A DNA stretch of 43,260 nucleotides, taken from positions 22,347-65,606 of the forward strand of contig PMOE01000035.1 in the NCBI GenBank assembly GCA_003161575.1, read 5' to 3'. The position numbers and the translations under genes were made by a program. Below the pieces are notes generated by a model. The model saw nothing but the letters and a program-made list of their open reading frames with translations, did not search any database and was not told the origin of the DNA. Numbering within the stretch: position 1 is the first letter of the stretch; the number at the start of each line of letters is the position of its first letter. Shown piece by piece: positions 35,369 through 42,954 of this stretch. The stretch comes from Acidimicrobiaceae bacterium (GTDB lineage: Bacteria > Actinomycetota > Acidimicrobiia > Acidimicrobiales > RAAP-2).

Positions 35369-36121
35369 CTAGAGCATGGTCGGGTTTCGTTTGATGACAA
35401 CGGTGTGGCTCACCTTGTCGTGCCAGGTCTGCTTTCTTGCGTCCCAGGCCGGCCAGAGCATGTCGAGGACCCAAGGCACAACGAAGAGCAAGAACATCAG
35501 GTACTCGAAGACGGCCCGCCACAGCGCCATGGCGAACCCAATTGGCTGGCCGGTCTCGGCGTTGACCGCCCGCGCCCCCACCGCCATCATGCCGACGGTC
35601 TGGCCGCGCGACGATCCGCAGAGGATGGCCCCATAGAGCAGGGTGATCACCACGCCGATGACGCCGCCGAGGACCGAGTAGTGGTAATGGTGAATCGTGG
35701 TGGTGCCGTTGGCGTTCATGGTCATGTGGAAATTGACCCGGCCGACCTTGGCCGCGTTGAGCGGGAGGGAGATGAGGTTTATCACCACGGCGAGGATGAC
35801 CCAGTCGATCAACCAGCCCCCGGTCCGGGCCCAGAACCCGACGTACGGGGAGGCCTGGGGGTAGCCGTAGCCAGGCCCGCCAACGGGCGGAACCCCGTAG
35901 GCCGACGGGGCCGCATAGGGCGGGGCTGCCCCGTAGGCTGGCGGGGCGCCATAGGGCGGGGCTGACCCGTAGGCCGGCGGGGCGCCGCCGAAAGGTGGCG
36001 CTGCGGCGGGCGGCATGTTGCCGATCGGAGGCATCGAGCCAGGTCCTGGGGGTGGGGCGCTCGGGAAGGGCCCTGGATGGGAGCCCGGGTCCGGCGGGAC
36101 GTTTGGGGGGATCTCAGACAT
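35369..36121 (-). CDS. RDD-family membrane protein with Pro/Gly/Tyr-rich N-terminus
   Basis: A 250-residue protein from ATG 36121, with AAGGAG 6-7 nt upstream as ribosome binding site. Residues 1-95 are a low-complexity cytosolic-type region built of PPAYG/PPYGA units, common in actinobacterial RDD and division-associated proteins. The RDD domain follows (ARTGGWLIDWVILAVVI, a second hydrophobic segment near VLGGVIGVVITLLYGAIL, a third near YLMFLLFVVPWVLDMLW) and ends DKVSHTVVIKR. The Arg and both Asp of the RDD signature are present. Its role is unknown; the family is thought to include transporters. Confidence 0.88.
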   Translation of the reverse strand: MSEIPPNVPPDPGSHPGPFPSAPPPGPGSMPPIGNMPPAAAPPFGGAPPAYGSAPPYGAPPAYGAAPPYAAPSAYGVPPVGGPGYGYPQASPYVGFWARTGGWLIDWVILAVVINLISLPLNAAKVGRVNFHMTMNANGTTTIHHYHYSVLGGVIGVVITLLYGAILCGSSRGQTVGMMAVGARAVNAETGQPIGFAMALWRAVFEYLMFLLFVVPWVLDMLWPAWDARKQTWHDKVSHTVVIKRNPTML

Positions 36122-36151
36122 CGCGGCTCCTTCGATCAAGCGTCCTCCGTC

Positions 36152-36157
36152 ACTGTA
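36152..36157 (-). promoter_or_regulatory. -10 box of the RDD gene
   Basis: TACAGT on the minus strand; transcription from about 36145 gives a short leader carrying the AAGGAG site. No -35 is visible. Confidence 0.4.
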
Positions 36158-36259
36158 GGAGAACCGTCGTCGTCCGGGGCAGGATGCCGGGCGCTCCTCA
36201 CCGGGCGATAGCACTGGTCGGGCGGAGATTTGGTGATCAGCCGCGTCCGGCGTCGAGTC

Positions 36260-36643
36260 TCACTCCCCGAACTGGGTTTCGAGCCCCTTCATGTCGAAGT
36301 AATCGCGCCAGCGGGTCACCAACCCGTCGCTGTTTACCTCGACAACGGTGCAACCCTGCACCGACACCGGGGACCTTCCGGCCGTCGCCTCACCAATCCA
36401 CTCGAAGGCGCAGCCATCGGCACCGGCGGTGACCGAAGTGACAGTACTGCGCCAATCAGGCAGCGTCGCCTTGGTCATCTCGTGGATCGAGTCGACGTCG
36501 GCCGTCGTCGGGTTGACCGGATCCTCGTAGGTACCGCCGGGGGCGAACAATGCCCGCCAGTCCTGCACCGTCGCACCGGCAGTAAGATCGAGCGCCGCTT
36601 CGGCACGGCGTACCCAGTGCTCCCACACCACCGGCCCGGCCAT
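36260..36643 (-). CDS. SnoaL-like / NTF2-fold protein
   Basis: A 127-residue protein with the alpha+beta-barrel pattern of the SnoaL/limonene epoxide hydrolase superfamily: helix with WEHWVRRAEAALDL, then WRALFAPGGTYEDPVNP, then strands FEWIGEATAG, CTVVEVNSDGLVTRWRDYFD. Members are isomerases, hydrolases or ligand binders; the catalytic set cannot be fixed from sequence. It starts 9 bp after the bpa stop without a clear ribosome binding site, so it is likely translated from the bpa message. Confidence 0.82.
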   Translation of the reverse strand: MAGPVVWEHWVRRAEAALDLTAGATVQDWRALFAPGGTYEDPVNPTTADVDSIHEMTKATLPDWRSTVTSVTAGADGCAFEWIGEATAGRSPVSVQGCTVVEVNSDGLVTRWRDYFDMKGLETQFGE

Positions 36644-36652
36644 GACGATGGC

Positions 36653-37198
36653 CTAGAGATAGGCGCCGGAGCGCTCGGGCGGGCCGTTCGGGCCGGGGGG
36701 CAGTTGGCGCTGGCGCATTTCTTCGAGCTGGGCACGCGCCGCCATCTGCTGGGCCATGAGCGTCGCCTGGATCCCGTGAAAGAGCCCTTCGAGCCAGCCA
36801 ACGAGCTGGGCCTGAGCCACCCGGAGCTCGGCTTCAGAGGGAACCGAATCGTCGAAGGGCGGCGCCATACGGTTGAGTTCATCGGCCAGATCCGGGGAGA
36901 GCCCGGTGGCCAATTCGCGGACTGACAGGTCGTAGATCTCGCGCAAGCGGACCCGGCCGGCCTCGTCGAGCGGGGCGCTGCGCACCTCTTCGAGGAGCTG
37001 TTTGACCATCGAGCCGATGCGCATCACCTTGCCCGGTTGTTGGATCGACTCCCGGCTCTCTTCGCCGTTTGCCTCGGCGTCGGGGTCCGAACCCGCGACC
37101 TCGACCGTCGGGGCGGTACCGGCCGGCAGGACCTCGTCGGGGGAGATCGGTTCGGCACCAGCATCGCCGGGGCGAGCGGACTCATTAGGTGATGCCAT
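36653..37198 (-). CDS. bpa: Bacterial proteasome activator Bpa/PafE
   Basis: An ATP-independent ring that docks on the 20S proteasome and opens its gate. The 181-residue protein has an acidic disordered N-terminus (1-55), then the helical-bundle core (VMRIGSMVKQLLEEVRSAPL, then LREIYDLSVRELATGLSPDL, then AELRVAQAQLVGWLEGLFHG), and a flexible tail ending in GAYL. Mycobacterial PafE ends in GQYL, the gate-opening motif, so the last residues support the call. It implies a 20S proteasome elsewhere in this genome. A TAACAT box 7 nt upstream suggests a leaderless message. Confidence 0.92.
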   Translation of the reverse strand: MASPNESARPGDAGAEPISPDEVLPAGTAPTVEVAGSDPDAEANGEESRESIQQPGKVMRIGSMVKQLLEEVRSAPLDEAGRVRLREIYDLSVRELATGLSPDLADELNRMAPPFDDSVPSEAELRVAQAQLVGWLEGLFHGIQATLMAQQMAARAQLEEMRQRQLPPGPNGPPERSGAYL

Positions 37199-37205
37199 GG
37201 GCGGG

Positions 37206-37211
37206 ATGTTA
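37206..37211 (-). promoter_or_regulatory. -10 box of bpa
   Basis: TAACAT on the minus strand, 7 nt before the ATG at 37196-37198. It lies between the bpa start and the stop of the upstream gene (37219). Confidence 0.5.
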
Positions 37212-37218
37212 TCGGCGG

Positions 37219-38379
37219 TCAGCCGGTGGTTTCGAAGGCGAGCAACGGCACCAGCATCTCAGCGGACGTGAGGGACCCGTGCCGGGCCGCCAGCCGGAGC
37301 TCCCCGGTGTCGGCCGGATCGAGGAAAGCCGTGGGCTCGAAGGGCACCAGGGCCACGTCGCCGAGGCGCGAAGCGACCGTCGGGGTCGGCTGACCACCGA
37401 GCCACCCTTCCTCGACTACCTCGGCGGCAGTGCGCACCCACGCCAGGTGGCCAAACACCTGGCGGGCAGCGGCGGCGACGTCGTCGGCCGCCCCCGGACG
37501 GACGTGGAGCCAGCGGAACCGGCCCTCACCAGAGATCAACTGGACCTCGGTCATGAGCTCGGCGGGGATCACCTCGACCGTCGGGCCAACCTCCACCTGA
37601 CCGTGATCAGCGGTGACCGCCAGCACCGCGCCGGGTGGCAGCACGCTGAGCAGGTCGGCCACCAGGCGGTCGACGGCCTGCAGCTCGGAGGCATAGTGCT
37701 CGCCCAGGCCCCGAGCGTGGGCCACCCGGTCGATGCCGTCGTAATAGGCGTAGACGAACGGCGCCCTGCTTCGGAGTAGCGCGTCGACCTCCACCACCAG
37801 GCCGGAGGGGCTGTGCCACCCATGGAGCACGGCGTCGCCGAGGTGGGCCGCGCTGAACCCGGTCGGTCCGTAATCGGCCCGAGAGACCACGGGCACCGGA
37901 CCCCTGGCGCCGGGGAACGAGCGATGGGGTTGAAACTCGCGAGGTCGGATGCTTCGACGGGCGTCCTTGCCGCCGAGACGCCATCCCAAGATGTTGAGGA
38001 TCTCCCCGCCCACCTGGACCCGGTAACCGACGACGCCGTGGACGGCGGGGGGAAGCCCCGTCGCCAGGCTGGTCAACGCGGCGGCGGTGGTGCTCGGAGC
38101 GACCGAGGTGATCGGCGTCCCGGTGCCCTGATCGAGGGTGGGGGCCAGGGCCCGGCGCTCGGTGAGCTGCTCCCAGCCCAGCCCGTCGAGGACCAACAGG
38201 ACGATCTGGCGGGCCCTCGTGAGGGGGGCCGGAAGCCACGGGGGCACCTGGCTCACCGCAGCTGTGCGCTCCGCCGTCCCCGGCCGGGCGACCTGGGCCA
38301 GCAGCACGGGGACCAGGTTGGACAGGCAAGCGCCGTCGAAGTCGGGCAGCACGGGCTCGGGAATCACCCGAGCAAACAT
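37219..38379 (-). CDS. Alkaline-phosphatase-superfamily phosphodiesterase/nucleotide pyrophosphatase-like protein
   Basis: A 386-residue enzyme of the type I phosphodiesterase/nucleotide pyrophosphatase family. Metal-site residues are visible: Asp in IVLLVLDGLGWEQL, the Thr nucleophile in SVAPSTTAAALTSLATG, Asp and His in YYDGIDRVAHARG, Asp-His in AVTADHGQVEV, and His in ARHGSLTSAEM. No signal peptide, so it should act in the cytosol. The substrate is unknown. The start is uncertain: ATG 38379 (used here), ATG 38391 or GTG 38436, which touches the divergent Rrf2 gene; none has a clear ribosome binding site. Confidence 0.85.
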   Translation of the reverse strand: MFARVIPEPVLPDFDGACLSNLVPVLLAQVARPGTAERTAAVSQVPPWLPAPLTRARQIVLLVLDGLGWEQLTERRALAPTLDQGTGTPITSVAPSTTAAALTSLATGLPPAVHGVVGYRVQVGGEILNILGWRLGGKDARRSIRPREFQPHRSFPGARGPVPVVSRADYGPTGFSAAHLGDAVLHGWHSPSGLVVEVDALLRSRAPFVYAYYDGIDRVAHARGLGEHYASELQAVDRLVADLLSVLPPGAVLAVTADHGQVEVGPTVEVIPAELMTEVQLISGEGRFRWLHVRPGAADDVAAAARQVFGHLAWVRTAAEVVEEGWLGGQPTPTVASRLGDVALVPFEPTAFLDPADTGELRLAARHGSLTSAEMLVPLLAFETTG

Positions 38380-38422
38380 AGGGCCGGGCATCGAGGACCG
38401 CAGCACCAGGGCTCGCCGGCAG

Positions 38423-38428
38423 TAACAT
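38423..38428 (+). promoter_or_regulatory. -10 box for a leaderless rrf2 transcript
   Basis: TAACAT, 8 nt before GTG 38437. Confidence 0.55.
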
Positions 38429-38436
38429 TGGGGCAC

Positions 38437-38964
38437 GTGAAGGTTTCGACCCGAGGTGACTACGCCAGCCGTGCGCTGCTATCGCTGTCGCTGCACGGCG
38501 GCCTAGAGACGCCGACTTCGGTGCGCGACATTGCCGATCGCACTGCGCTGCCACAGCCCTACCTCGAACAGATCCTGTTGGCCCTCAAAGGCGCCGGTCT
38601 CGTCCGATCCAAAAGGGGAGTCGGGGGTGGCTACGTACTGGCCCGCAACCCCGAAGAGATCACCTTGGCCCAGATCGTCTCGGCCGTCGACGGACCGATC
38701 GTCGCAGGCGACTTCGGCGAGCCCCACGCCGACGGCGCCTGCGATCACGAGGGCCAGTGCGTGCTGCTGGCGGTCTGGGGAGACGTGGGTCAGACCATCC
38801 GCGAGTACCTCCAGTCCTTCACCCTGGCCGACATGGTCACGCGCAGCCGCGGCGGGGTGGCCGGGCCGCCCCCCGGTGGCCCCAACCTCAACCCGGTCAG
38901 GCCCCCTGCCCCTCGTTCCAACGGGCGATCACTGGCGTCTCGCGCTCCCAGCCGAGCACGCTGA
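38437..38964 (+). CDS. Rrf2-family transcriptional regulator
   Basis: A 175-residue winged-helix regulator from GTG 38437 (MKVSTRGDYASRALLSLSLH, the classic Rrf2 start); the open frame upstream is antisense to the preceding gene. The recognition part is SVRDIADRTALPQPYLEQIL and the wing is RSKRGVGGGYVLARNP. Rrf2 proteins often sense Fe-S clusters or redox state. Here two cysteines, C102 and C108 (CDHEGQC), are spaced as the first two of the IscR-type cluster site; a third is missing. The last 30 or so residues are Pro/Arg-rich and overlap the convergent phosphatase gene by 68 bp. Targets are unknown. Confidence 0.9.
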   Translation: MKVSTRGDYASRALLSLSLHGGLETPTSVRDIADRTALPQPYLEQILLALKGAGLVRSKRGVGGGYVLARNPEEITLAQIVSAVDGPIVAGDFGEPHADGACDHEGQCVLLAVWGDVGQTIREYLQSFTLADMVTRSRGGVAGPPPGGPNLNPVRPPAPRSNGRSLASRAPSRAR

Positions 38965-39484
38965 GCGATCCGGGGTCGAGACCCACCAGCCGCCCTCCGG
39001 CCGGTGGGAGGGCGACCCAGCGGGCGGCCAGGACCCGCAGGACGTGGCCGTGGGCGAAGCACACCGTGTCGCCCTCGACCGAACGGGCCCGCTCGATCAC
39101 CCGGTCCACCCGCCGGCCGATATCGGCGGCCGTCTCGCCGCCGGGGACCCCGTCGCTCCACAGCGTCCAGCCCGGGGATTCCTCTCGGATCTCGGCGGTG
39201 GTGCGACCCTCGTATTCGCCGTAATCCCATTCGACAAGATCCTCGGTGACCTCCGCCCGGTCGCCAAACCCGGCCAGCGCGCAGGTGTCGGCGGCCCGGA
39301 GGAGCGGGCTGGTGAGCACCAGGGTCATGGGGTGGCCTACGAGGCGCCGACCGACCGCCTCGGCCTGGGCCCGACCCTCGGGCTCGAGGGGTACGTCGGT
39401 GCGACCGGTATGGCGGCCGGTCCGGCTCCACTCGGTCTGGCCGTGCCTGACCAGGAACATCTCTCCGGCCGATTCGAGCCCCAT
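38897..39484 (-). CDS. Histidine phosphatase (phosphoglycerate mutase-like)
   Basis: A 195-residue phosphatase of branch 1 of the histidine phosphatase superfamily. It has the catalytic MFLVRHGQTEWSRTGRHTGR, an Arg in LVLTSPLLRAADTC, Glu in VEWDYGEYEGRTTAEI and the second catalytic His in VCFAHGHVLRVLAARW. I use ATG 39484; ATG 39463 would start seven codons later, right at the first strand. The substrate may be a sugar phosphate or similar; GpmB-like or cobalamin-pathway phosphatases cannot be told apart here. Its 3' end overlaps the Rrf2 gene by 68 bp. Confidence 0.9.
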   Translation of the reverse strand: MGLESAGEMFLVRHGQTEWSRTGRHTGRTDVPLEPEGRAQAEAVGRRLVGHPMTLVLTSPLLRAADTCALAGFGDRAEVTEDLVEWDYGEYEGRTTAEIREESPGWTLWSDGVPGGETAADIGRRVDRVIERARSVEGDTVCFAHGHVLRVLAARWVALPPAGGRLVGLDPGSLSVLGWERETPVIARWNEGQGA

Positions 39485-39624
39485 GCCCTCAGGGAAACAC
39501 TCAGAGGGCAGGGCCCGCAATTCGCCGCCCCGACGGAATGCACCCACCCCCCAAAGCGTTGTACAGCAGCGAATGGGTAGGTAGAAACCACAGGCCACGA
39601 GCGAAGAGTTGGCGGGTGAAGCAC

Positions 39625-40467
39625 ATGAGCACCAAGACGAGCACAAGCACGACCGACAGCCTCGGGATGCTCCTCCGTGACTTGGACCGGTTTCCAATGC
39701 CGAACTACGACCAGCAAGTGGCCCTGGCCAAGCGGGTCTCGGCCGGTGACGAGGACGCCCGCAAAGAGATGGTGGCCGCCAACCTCCGCCTGGTGGTCCA
39801 CTGGGCCCGCCGCTACCAAGACCGCGGCGTGGACTTGGGCGATCTCGTCCAAGAGGGCACCTTCGGCCTCCTCCGGGCCGTCGAAAAGTTCGATTGGGAG
39901 CGGGGTTTCCGCTTCTCTACCTACGCGACCTGGTGGATCCGCCAGGCCCTGCAACGGGCCGTCCAGCAGCACGGGAGGACCATCCGCATCCCTCTCGAGG
40001 TCGGCGAACGCCTGCAACGGCTTGATGCGGTGACCGCCGAGCTGGCCGGACAACTCGGGCGACCCCCGACCGACGAGGAACTGACCGAGGCCACCGGGAT
40101 GACCCAGACCGAGCGCGAATCCCTCGAGAGCGTCGCCCGGGTGGCCGTCAGCCTCGATCAACCGGCGACGGCCGATTCGGCCACCACGCTGGGCGATCTC
40201 GTGGCCCCAGACCCTGAGGACTGGGTCACCGACGTCGAGCAGGCGATGGTTCTCGAACGGGTCCGTGACGCGGTCGATCGGTTGCCGCACTTCCAGCGCG
40301 ACGTCTTGCGGTTGCGCTTCGGCTTCGACGGCGACTCCCCCGCCTCTTTGCAGGCCACGGCCGAGCGCTTGGGCGTCGGCGTGCGCCGGGTTCGTCGGGC
40401 CGAAGAGGAGGGCCTCGCCGCCCTGTCGGCCGACGACGAGGTGGCCGGTGCGTACCAGGCGGCCTAG
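39625..40467 (+). CDS. RNA polymerase sigma-70 factor, group 2-like, with divergent region 4
   Basis: A 280-residue sigma factor from ATG 39625 (GTG 39616 is possible). It lacks region 1.1. Region 2 is well conserved: DLVQEGTFGLLRAVEKFDWE and FRFSTYATWWIRQALQRAVQ, with NLRLVVHWARRYQ. Region 3 follows (LGRPPTDEELTEATGM). Region 4 has LPHFQRDVLRLRFGFDGDSP but the helix-turn-helix reads LQATAERLGVGVRRVRRAEE, away from the usual LEEIG..LGVTRERVRQIE, which may alter -35 recognition. No anti-sigma gene is adjacent. It is probably an alternative primary-like factor. Confidence 0.9.
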   Translation: MSTKTSTSTTDSLGMLLRDLDRFPMPNYDQQVALAKRVSAGDEDARKEMVAANLRLVVHWARRYQDRGVDLGDLVQEGTFGLLRAVEKFDWERGFRFSTYATWWIRQALQRAVQQHGRTIRIPLEVGERLQRLDAVTAELAGQLGRPPTDEELTEATGMTQTERESLESVARVAVSLDQPATADSATTLGDLVAPDPEDWVTDVEQAMVLERVRDAVDRLPHFQRDVLRLRFGFDGDSPASLQATAERLGVGVRRVRRAEEEGLAALSADDEVAGAYQAA

Positions 40468-40543
40468 AAGACCGAGGCGGAGAGCCGCGGCGCGCGCCCA
40501 CACCGAGGCTCCACTGCCCGCCCAGGGGCCGCTCCGGGCTTCC

Positions 40544-41518
40544 TCAGGGCAACGGGGGGGTGGGCCCGATGACCGCTACGAGATCGGGCGGCATGAGGGC
40601 GTCAAAGCGTTGGGTTTCGCCGGTGGCGGGGTGCTCGAACCCGAGGCGCGCCGCATGCAGGAATAATCGTCCGGCCGGGAGCAGCGTCCCGCCGACCCGG
40701 CCCCGGCCTCCGGCCCCCACCTGGCCGTAGCGGTCGTCTCCGAGCACCGGGTGTCCGATGGCCGCCAGGTGGACCCGGATCTGATGGGTGCGGCCGGTGT
40801 CGAGGGCGAGAACCAGCAAGGTCGAGGAAACGGGCTCGGCGTAGCGGTGGACAACGGTGTAGGACGTTCGGGCCTCGCGCCCTTGGGCCGAAACGGCCAT
40901 GCGGGTTGGTTGGCGGATCGAACGGCCAATGGGTGCGTCGATCACGCCGCGGTCCTCGCTCACGTGGCCGGCAACGAGCGCCAGGTACCGCCGTTCTACC
41001 GTGCGGGCCCCGAGTTGGGCCGTGAGCGACCGGTATGCCCGCTCGGTGCGGGCCACCGCCAGCAGGCCCGAGGTGCCGCGGTCCAGCCGGTGGACGATGC
41101 CCGGTCGCTCGGGCTCGCATATGCCGGCCTCGACCAGGCCGGCCAGGTCGGGGTACCGGGCCAGCAGGCCCGCCGCCATGGTGCCGCCGGTCCGACCGGC
41201 GCCGGGGTGTACGACCAGCCCCGCCGGCTTGTCCACCACCACCAGATCCTCGTCCTCGTAGACGACATCGAAGACCACCCCGGCCTCGGGCAACAACGAC
41301 GGGTCGGGAGCCTCGTCGATGTCGACGACGAGCAGGTCACCGGCCCGCAGGGAGGCACTGCGCCCGACCACCGCCACACCGCCCGACCGGACGCGCCCCG
41401 AGGCCACCAGGGCGGCCGCCTGGGCCCGAGAGACCCCGGTCAACAAGGCGACGGCCCGGTCGACCCGTACCCCATCGAGAAGAGCCGGCACGGTGAACTC
41501 GGTCTCCGCCCCGCTCAC
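40544..41518 (-). CDS. RluA-family 23S rRNA pseudouridine synthase (RluD-like)
   Basis: Converts uridines of rRNA to pseudouridine. The 324-residue protein from GTG 41518 has an N-terminal S4 domain (about 15-70, [19 protein letters not shown]) and the RluA catalytic domain with the Asp146 motif [37 protein letters not shown] and [21 protein letters not shown]. The GTGA overlap with the lspA stop sets the start; the longer open frame lies within lspA. The lspA-rluD pair is widespread. Confidence 0.95.
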   Translation of the reverse strand: MSGAETEFTVPALLDGVRVDRAVALLTGVSRAQAAALVASGRVRSGGVAVVGRSASLRAGDLLVVDIDEAPDPSLLPEAGVVFDVVYEDEDLVVVDKPAGLVVHPGAGRTGGTMAAGLLARYPDLAGLVEAGICEPERPGIVHRLDRGTSGLLAVARTERAYRSLTAQLGARTVERRYLALVAGHVSEDRGVIDAPIGRSIRQPTRMAVSAQGREARTSYTVVHRYAEPVSSTLLVLALDTGRTHQIRVHLAAIGHPVLGDDRYGQVGAGGRGRVGGTLLPAGRLFLHAARLGFEHPATGETQRFDALMPPDLVAVIGPTPPLP

Positions 41519-42048
41519 GGGACCTCCCCGCTCACCGTGTCGTGGCGGGTCGAACCCGGGTGGTCGGCGAGGCGCCACCACAACCCCATCAACAAGATGA
41601 CCCCGACGGTGATGCAGGAGTCGGCGACATTGAACGTTGGCCAGTGGGGGAAGGTGATGAAGTCGACCACCTGGCCGTGGTGTCCCCGGAACGCCCGGTC
41701 GGCCAGGTTGCCGAGCGCCCCCCCCAGCACCAAGCCCAACGCCAGCGCGATGCCGGTGCTCCGGGACCGCCAGGCCAAGAACACGAGCACCGCCACCAGC
41801 ACCACCGCGACGGCCGCCAGCACACCGGCGTCGCCGGTGAACAGGCTGAACGCCGACCCCGAGTTGTAGCCGAGGCCAAGCCCGAACGGCCCGACGACAT
41901 GTACCGGATGCGTGAGGTGGGCGACGGCCAACGACTTGGTGACCTGGTCCACCAGCACCACGACGGCGGCGACGACGAGGGCCAGGAGTAACCGCCGAGG
42001 ATGCCCCCGATCGGGCACCCCCGCCGGTACCGGGGCCGGGTCGGGCAT
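41515..42048 (-). CDS. lspA: Lipoprotein signal peptidase (signal peptidase II)
   Basis: An inner-membrane aspartic protease that cuts lipoprotein signal peptides at the lipidated Cys. The 177-residue protein has four membrane segments; landmarks are [41 protein letters not shown], and the catalytic Asp129 (GQVVDFITF) and Asp143 ([11 protein letters not shown]). It begins at ATG 42048, 5 bp after the stop of the TraR-like gene; the frame is open upstream but that part is antisense or overlaps the previous gene. Confidence 0.95.
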   Translation of the reverse strand: MPDPAPVPAGVPDRGHPRRLLLALVVAAVVVLVDQVTKSLAVAHLTHPVHVVGPFGLGLGYNSGSAFSLFTGDAGVLAAVAVVLVAVLVFLAWRSRSTGIALALGLVLGGALGNLADRAFRGHHGQVVDFITFPHWPTFNVADSCITVGVILLMGLWWRLADHPGSTRHDTVSGEVP

Positions 42049-42053
42049 CCCGC

Positions 42054-42806
42054 TCAGCGCCGCGACAGGCCCCCGCTCTTGCATGCCACGCACAGGCGGG
42101 CATAGGGCAACGCCCTCAGGCGCGGCTTGGGGATCGGTTGGTGGCACCGCTCGCAGGCCCCGTAGGTCTTCTTGTCCACCCGGGCCAGCGCATCGTCGAT
42201 CTCTTCGACGGCCAAGAGCGCTTGCGCGCTGAGGGCCAGGTCGCGCTCGCGGTCGACGGTCACTGTGCCGCCCTCGCCCGATTCCTCGTCGAACTGCACG
42301 TCGCCTGGCTCGCGTTCTTGGGCGAGATAGTCCGCTTCGGCCTTCAAGTTGATCGCCTGCTCGGAATAGATGGCCCGCTCCTCGAGCAGCAAGATCCGCT
42401 GCTCTTCGAGGAATTTGGTGTCGTTCACGTAGGGCCCGATCTTCGCCTTCTTGGGCGGGGCCTTCTTGGCCGGCGTCGCCTTTTTGGCCGCGGCCACCTT
42501 GGCCGGCGTCGCCTTTTTGGCCGCGGCCACCTTGGCCGGCGTCGCCTTTTTGGCCGCGGCCTTCTTGGCCGGCGTTGCCTTTTTGGCAGGGGCCTTCTTG
42601 GCCGGCGTTGCCTTTTTGGCCGGGGTCTTCTTGGGTGGCGTCGCCTTCGCTGCTCGGATCTTGGCCGGGGTCTTCGAACCGGGCGCCGTCGCCCGGGTCT
42701 TGGCGGCCGTGCTGGTCTTGGCCCGTGCCGGGGCCGCCTTGGACTTGGGCGCCGCCTTGGCGGTGGCCTTGGACTTGGGCGCGGGCGCCTTCTTCGTTGG
42801 GGTCAT
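42054..42806 (-). CDS. TraR/DksA-type C4 zinc-finger protein with histone-H1-like N-terminus
   Basis: A 250-residue protein from ATG 42806 with a clear ribosome binding site (GGAGG 5 nt upstream). Residues 1-120 are Lys/Ala/Pro-rich (units such as KKATPAKKA and [11 protein letters not shown]), like histone H1 or mycobacterial HupB tails. Residues about 125-250 form a DksA/TraR-like part with a helical coiled region ([20 protein letters not shown]) and a zinc finger C218-x2-C221-x17-C239-x2-C242 in [20 protein letters not shown]. Whether it acts on RNA polymerase is inferred. The tail suggests DNA or nucleoid contact. It heads the operon with lspA and the RluA-family gene. Confidence 0.9.
   Translation of the reverse strand: MTPTKKAPAPKSKATAKAAPKSKAAPARAKTSTAAKTRATAPGSKTPAKIRAAKATPPKKTPAKKATPAKKAPAKKATPAKKAAAKKATPAKVAAAKKATPAKVAAAKKATPAKKAPPKKAKIGPYVNDTKFLEEQRILLLEERAIYSEQAINLKAEADYLAQEREPGDVQFDEESGEGGTVTVDRERDLALSAQALLAVEEIDDALARVDKKTYGACERCHQPIPKPRLRALPYARLCVACKSGGLSRR
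42468..42650. repeat. 33-bp tandem repeats encoding the Lys/Ala/Pro tail
   Basis: Units begin at 42468, 42501, 42534, 42567, 42600 and a decayed sixth at 42633, all 33 bp apart. Unit core on the plus strand: GGCCGGCGTCGCCTTTTTGG. Each encodes 11 residues of the [11 protein letters not shown] type. The array is in frame and could change length by slippage without breaking the gene. Confidence 0.8.
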
Positions 42807-42880
42807 CTCGTCCTCCTCTCCGGTCGGGATCCGACCGGCGACGCCTGGCGCAAGAAAGGCGCGGCGACCAGGAGGCGGTG

Positions 42881-42909
42881 ACCATACCGGAAGGCCCAAG
42901 GGTGGGCAA
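42881..42909 (-). promoter_or_regulatory. Promoter of the traR-like-lspA-rluA operon
   Basis: On the minus strand: -35 TTGCCC (42909-42904), 17-bp spacer, -10 TATGGT (42886-42881). Start near 42874 and a 68-nt leader with the ribosome binding site. The -10 is identical to that of dnaE. Confidence 0.55.
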
Positions 42910-42954
42910 TCCGAGCGCGTCCGGCCGTCGGTGCGGCTTGCCCGCACCGACCGG

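Noticed and set aside
39536-39624. GTTG...GGGTAG alternative-sigma promoter before the sigma factor gene
   Set aside because: Spacing between the two elements (13 nt) is too short and neither matches well.
42468-42650. CRISPR-like array
   Set aside because: Repeats are contiguous 33-bp coding units without unique spacers and lie in frame within the TraR-like gene.
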